Below, piece by piece: positions 45,711-46,150 of a stretch of DNA of 46,150 nt (positions are counted from its first letter, which is position 1; each line of letters starts with the position of its first letter). This stretch comes from Bacillota bacterium (lineage in GTDB: Bacteria > Bacillota_I > Bacilli_A > Erysipelotrichales > Erysipelotrichaceae). The notes under the pieces were generated by a model. It ran no database searches. It saw only the letters and a list, made by a program, of their open reading frames with translations, and had not been told where the DNA came from. The position numbers and the translations under genes were made by a program. Where the stretch lies: positions 1-46,150 of the forward strand of contig JAQXNC010000033.1 in assembly GCA_029097145.1 (NCBI GenBank), written 5' to 3'.

Positions 45711-46032
45711 TAATCTTAATTCCTTTCATAATCAACTGATAGCTTAATTACTTCCTATAATTCATCATTATCTATTTTCGTGTTAGATACAGTATCACTA
45801 TTATATTCATAGGTACTATTTAGATATAAACAGATTTTAAATGAAAAAAAGGAAGTAGAGTGATTTTTATGACAAAGTCATGTATTACTACAGCTTTTAA
45901 AAGAGCTTCACTCTTGCTATCCTTTAGATTCTCTCATACTACGCAATATAAGAAAACCAGATGATAATCATGATAGCTAATCATAATATTCATCTGGTTT
46001 TATAATACGAAAAAGATATCTCAGATGAGATA
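45711..46032 (-). other. Gene-free stretch upstream of the IS110 transposase with structured RNA candidate
   Basis: No ORF is supported here. On either strand 45857-45914 folds as a three-way junction: outer stem AGAGTGA (45857-45863) with TCACTCT (45908-45914), hairpin ATGAC/GTCAT (45869-45881), and hairpin AGCTTTTAAAAGAGCT (45892-45907). With its position upstream of the transposase this is a bridge-RNA candidate. The TGA-to-start gap and hairpins at 45953-46001 and 46015-46034 complete the stretch. Confidence 0.4.
45953..46001. terminator. Long hairpin, terminator-like
   Basis: AAAACCAGATGA (45953-45964) pairs with TCATCTGGTTTT (45990-46001); inside, ATGAT/ATCAT make a second stem separated by a 5x5 internal loop. 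A or T runs flank both sides. It may be a second terminator of the gene entering from the right, or part of the IS end. Confidence 0.55.
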
Positions 46033-46034
46033 TC
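46015..46034 (-). terminator. Terminator of the gene entering from the right edge
   Basis: GATATCTCA (46015-46023) and TGAGATATC (46026-46034) form a 9-bp stem with a 2-base centre; the minus strand continues TTTTTCG. It overlaps the stop codon of the partial gene. Confidence 0.7.
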
Positions 46035-46149
46035 AGTCATATGATATGCCATTTTTGATAAGTAATGGTTTGATTATCTTAAGGAAGATAATAATCAGAA
46101 TGATTTCAAAAGGCAGCAATGTAATATTTTTAATAAAACTCTTTACAAG
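46033..46149 (-). CDS. C-terminal end of a membrane protein (partial, cut by window edge)
   Basis: An open frame enters from the right edge and stops at TGA (46033-46035). The visible 38 residues include a hydrophobic helix, LPFEIILIIIFLKIIKPLL, and end LIKNGISYD. The pattern, one last helix followed by a short polar tail, resembles the C terminus of ECF-transporter S components, but so little is visible that the family is a guess. The reading frame is supported by its length up to the edge and by the terminator right at its stop. Confidence 0.5.
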   Translation of the reverse strand, partial: LVKSFIKNITLLPFEIILIIIFLKIIKPLLIKNGISYD

Positions 46150-46150
46150 A

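Larger units (their letters stand above)
44400..45820 (-). mobile_element. IS110-family insertion sequence (ends approximate)
   Basis: The element carries one transposase gene read leftward. IS110 elements lack terminal inverted repeats, so I cannot fix the ends. An imperfect direct repeat, TTCATTAGGGTACTATT (44400-44416) and TTCATAGGTACTATT (45806-45820), brackets the gene in the same orientation and may mark them or lie near them; the upstream end may reach further, to about 45950, if a bridge RNA is encoded there. Confidence 0.6.

Noticed and set aside
1-46150. CRISPR array, prophage, integron or defence island
   Set aside because: No regularly spaced repeats, phage structural genes, integrase or known defence genes were seen.

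Overview
The window comes from a low-GC (mid-30s % by eye) Bacillota genome, most likely Erysipelotrichia or a close relative. Pointers are Firmicutes-specific genes (RNA polymerase delta subunit, DUF1934, MurZ-type enolpyruvyl transferase, FemAB-type ligases), a B. subtilis-like fba/murZ/rpmE/tdk/prfA/prmC cluster, AT-rich codon use, and the Asn substitution in RpoB shared with Mollicutes. I cannot name a species from sequence alone. Almost all of the window is chromosomal core; the only mobile element I see is one IS110-family insertion sequence near the right end.

Layout. 1-181: divergent promoter region; the leftward strand carries a TTGACA-17-TAATAT promoter and a boxA-like element, so an rRNA operon probably lies just outside the left edge. 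182-2943: CtpE-like P-type ATPase and a lipoprotein. 2969-10743 (leftward): prfA-prmC, tdk, rpmE, murZ, a HAD phosphatase, fba, ispF with a second HAD phosphatase, and rpoE with a DUF1934 gene. 10851-19489 (rightward): cold-shock protein, CCA-adding-type enzyme, two tandem FemAB-like ligases, tRNA-Thr(CGT), a two-gene ThrE exporter, a PII-like protein coupled to a cation:proton antiporter, and purB; one unknown gene (14889-15317) runs leftward. 19543-26395 (leftward): a large MacB-like ABC ATPase/permease, a secreted lipoprotein flavin reductase with two covalent-FMN domains, and the MerR regulator that appears to control it. 26511-27440: cupin-HD-GYP protein. 27488-37008 (leftward): rpoC, rpoB, an RsmC-like methyltransferase, rplL, rplJ and a well-formed L10 leader/attenuator. 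37216-40033 (leftward): SnoaL-like protein, a membrane-anchored unknown, an aminotransferase and its Lrp-type regulator, lying between rplJL and rplKA. 40138-41250: rplA, rplK. 41356-44310: a GH89 alpha-N-acetylglucosaminidase without a signal peptide. 44487-45710: IS110 transposase. 46033 to the right edge: the end of a membrane protein gene.

How parts work together. Most genes serve translation, transcription and wall synthesis. Three regulatory designs can be read directly: (1) a MerR gene followed by a promoter with a 19-bp spacer filled by a near-perfect dyad, driving the flavin reductase; (2) an L10 leader whose protein-binding stem shares bases with a terminator hairpin; (3) several transcription units whose -10 box sits 4-10 bases before the start codon with no Shine-Dalgarno, implying leaderless or nearly leaderless mRNAs beside ordinary SD-led genes. 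RpoB also carries Asn at the position equivalent to E. coli His526, predicting intrinsic rifamycin insensitivity.
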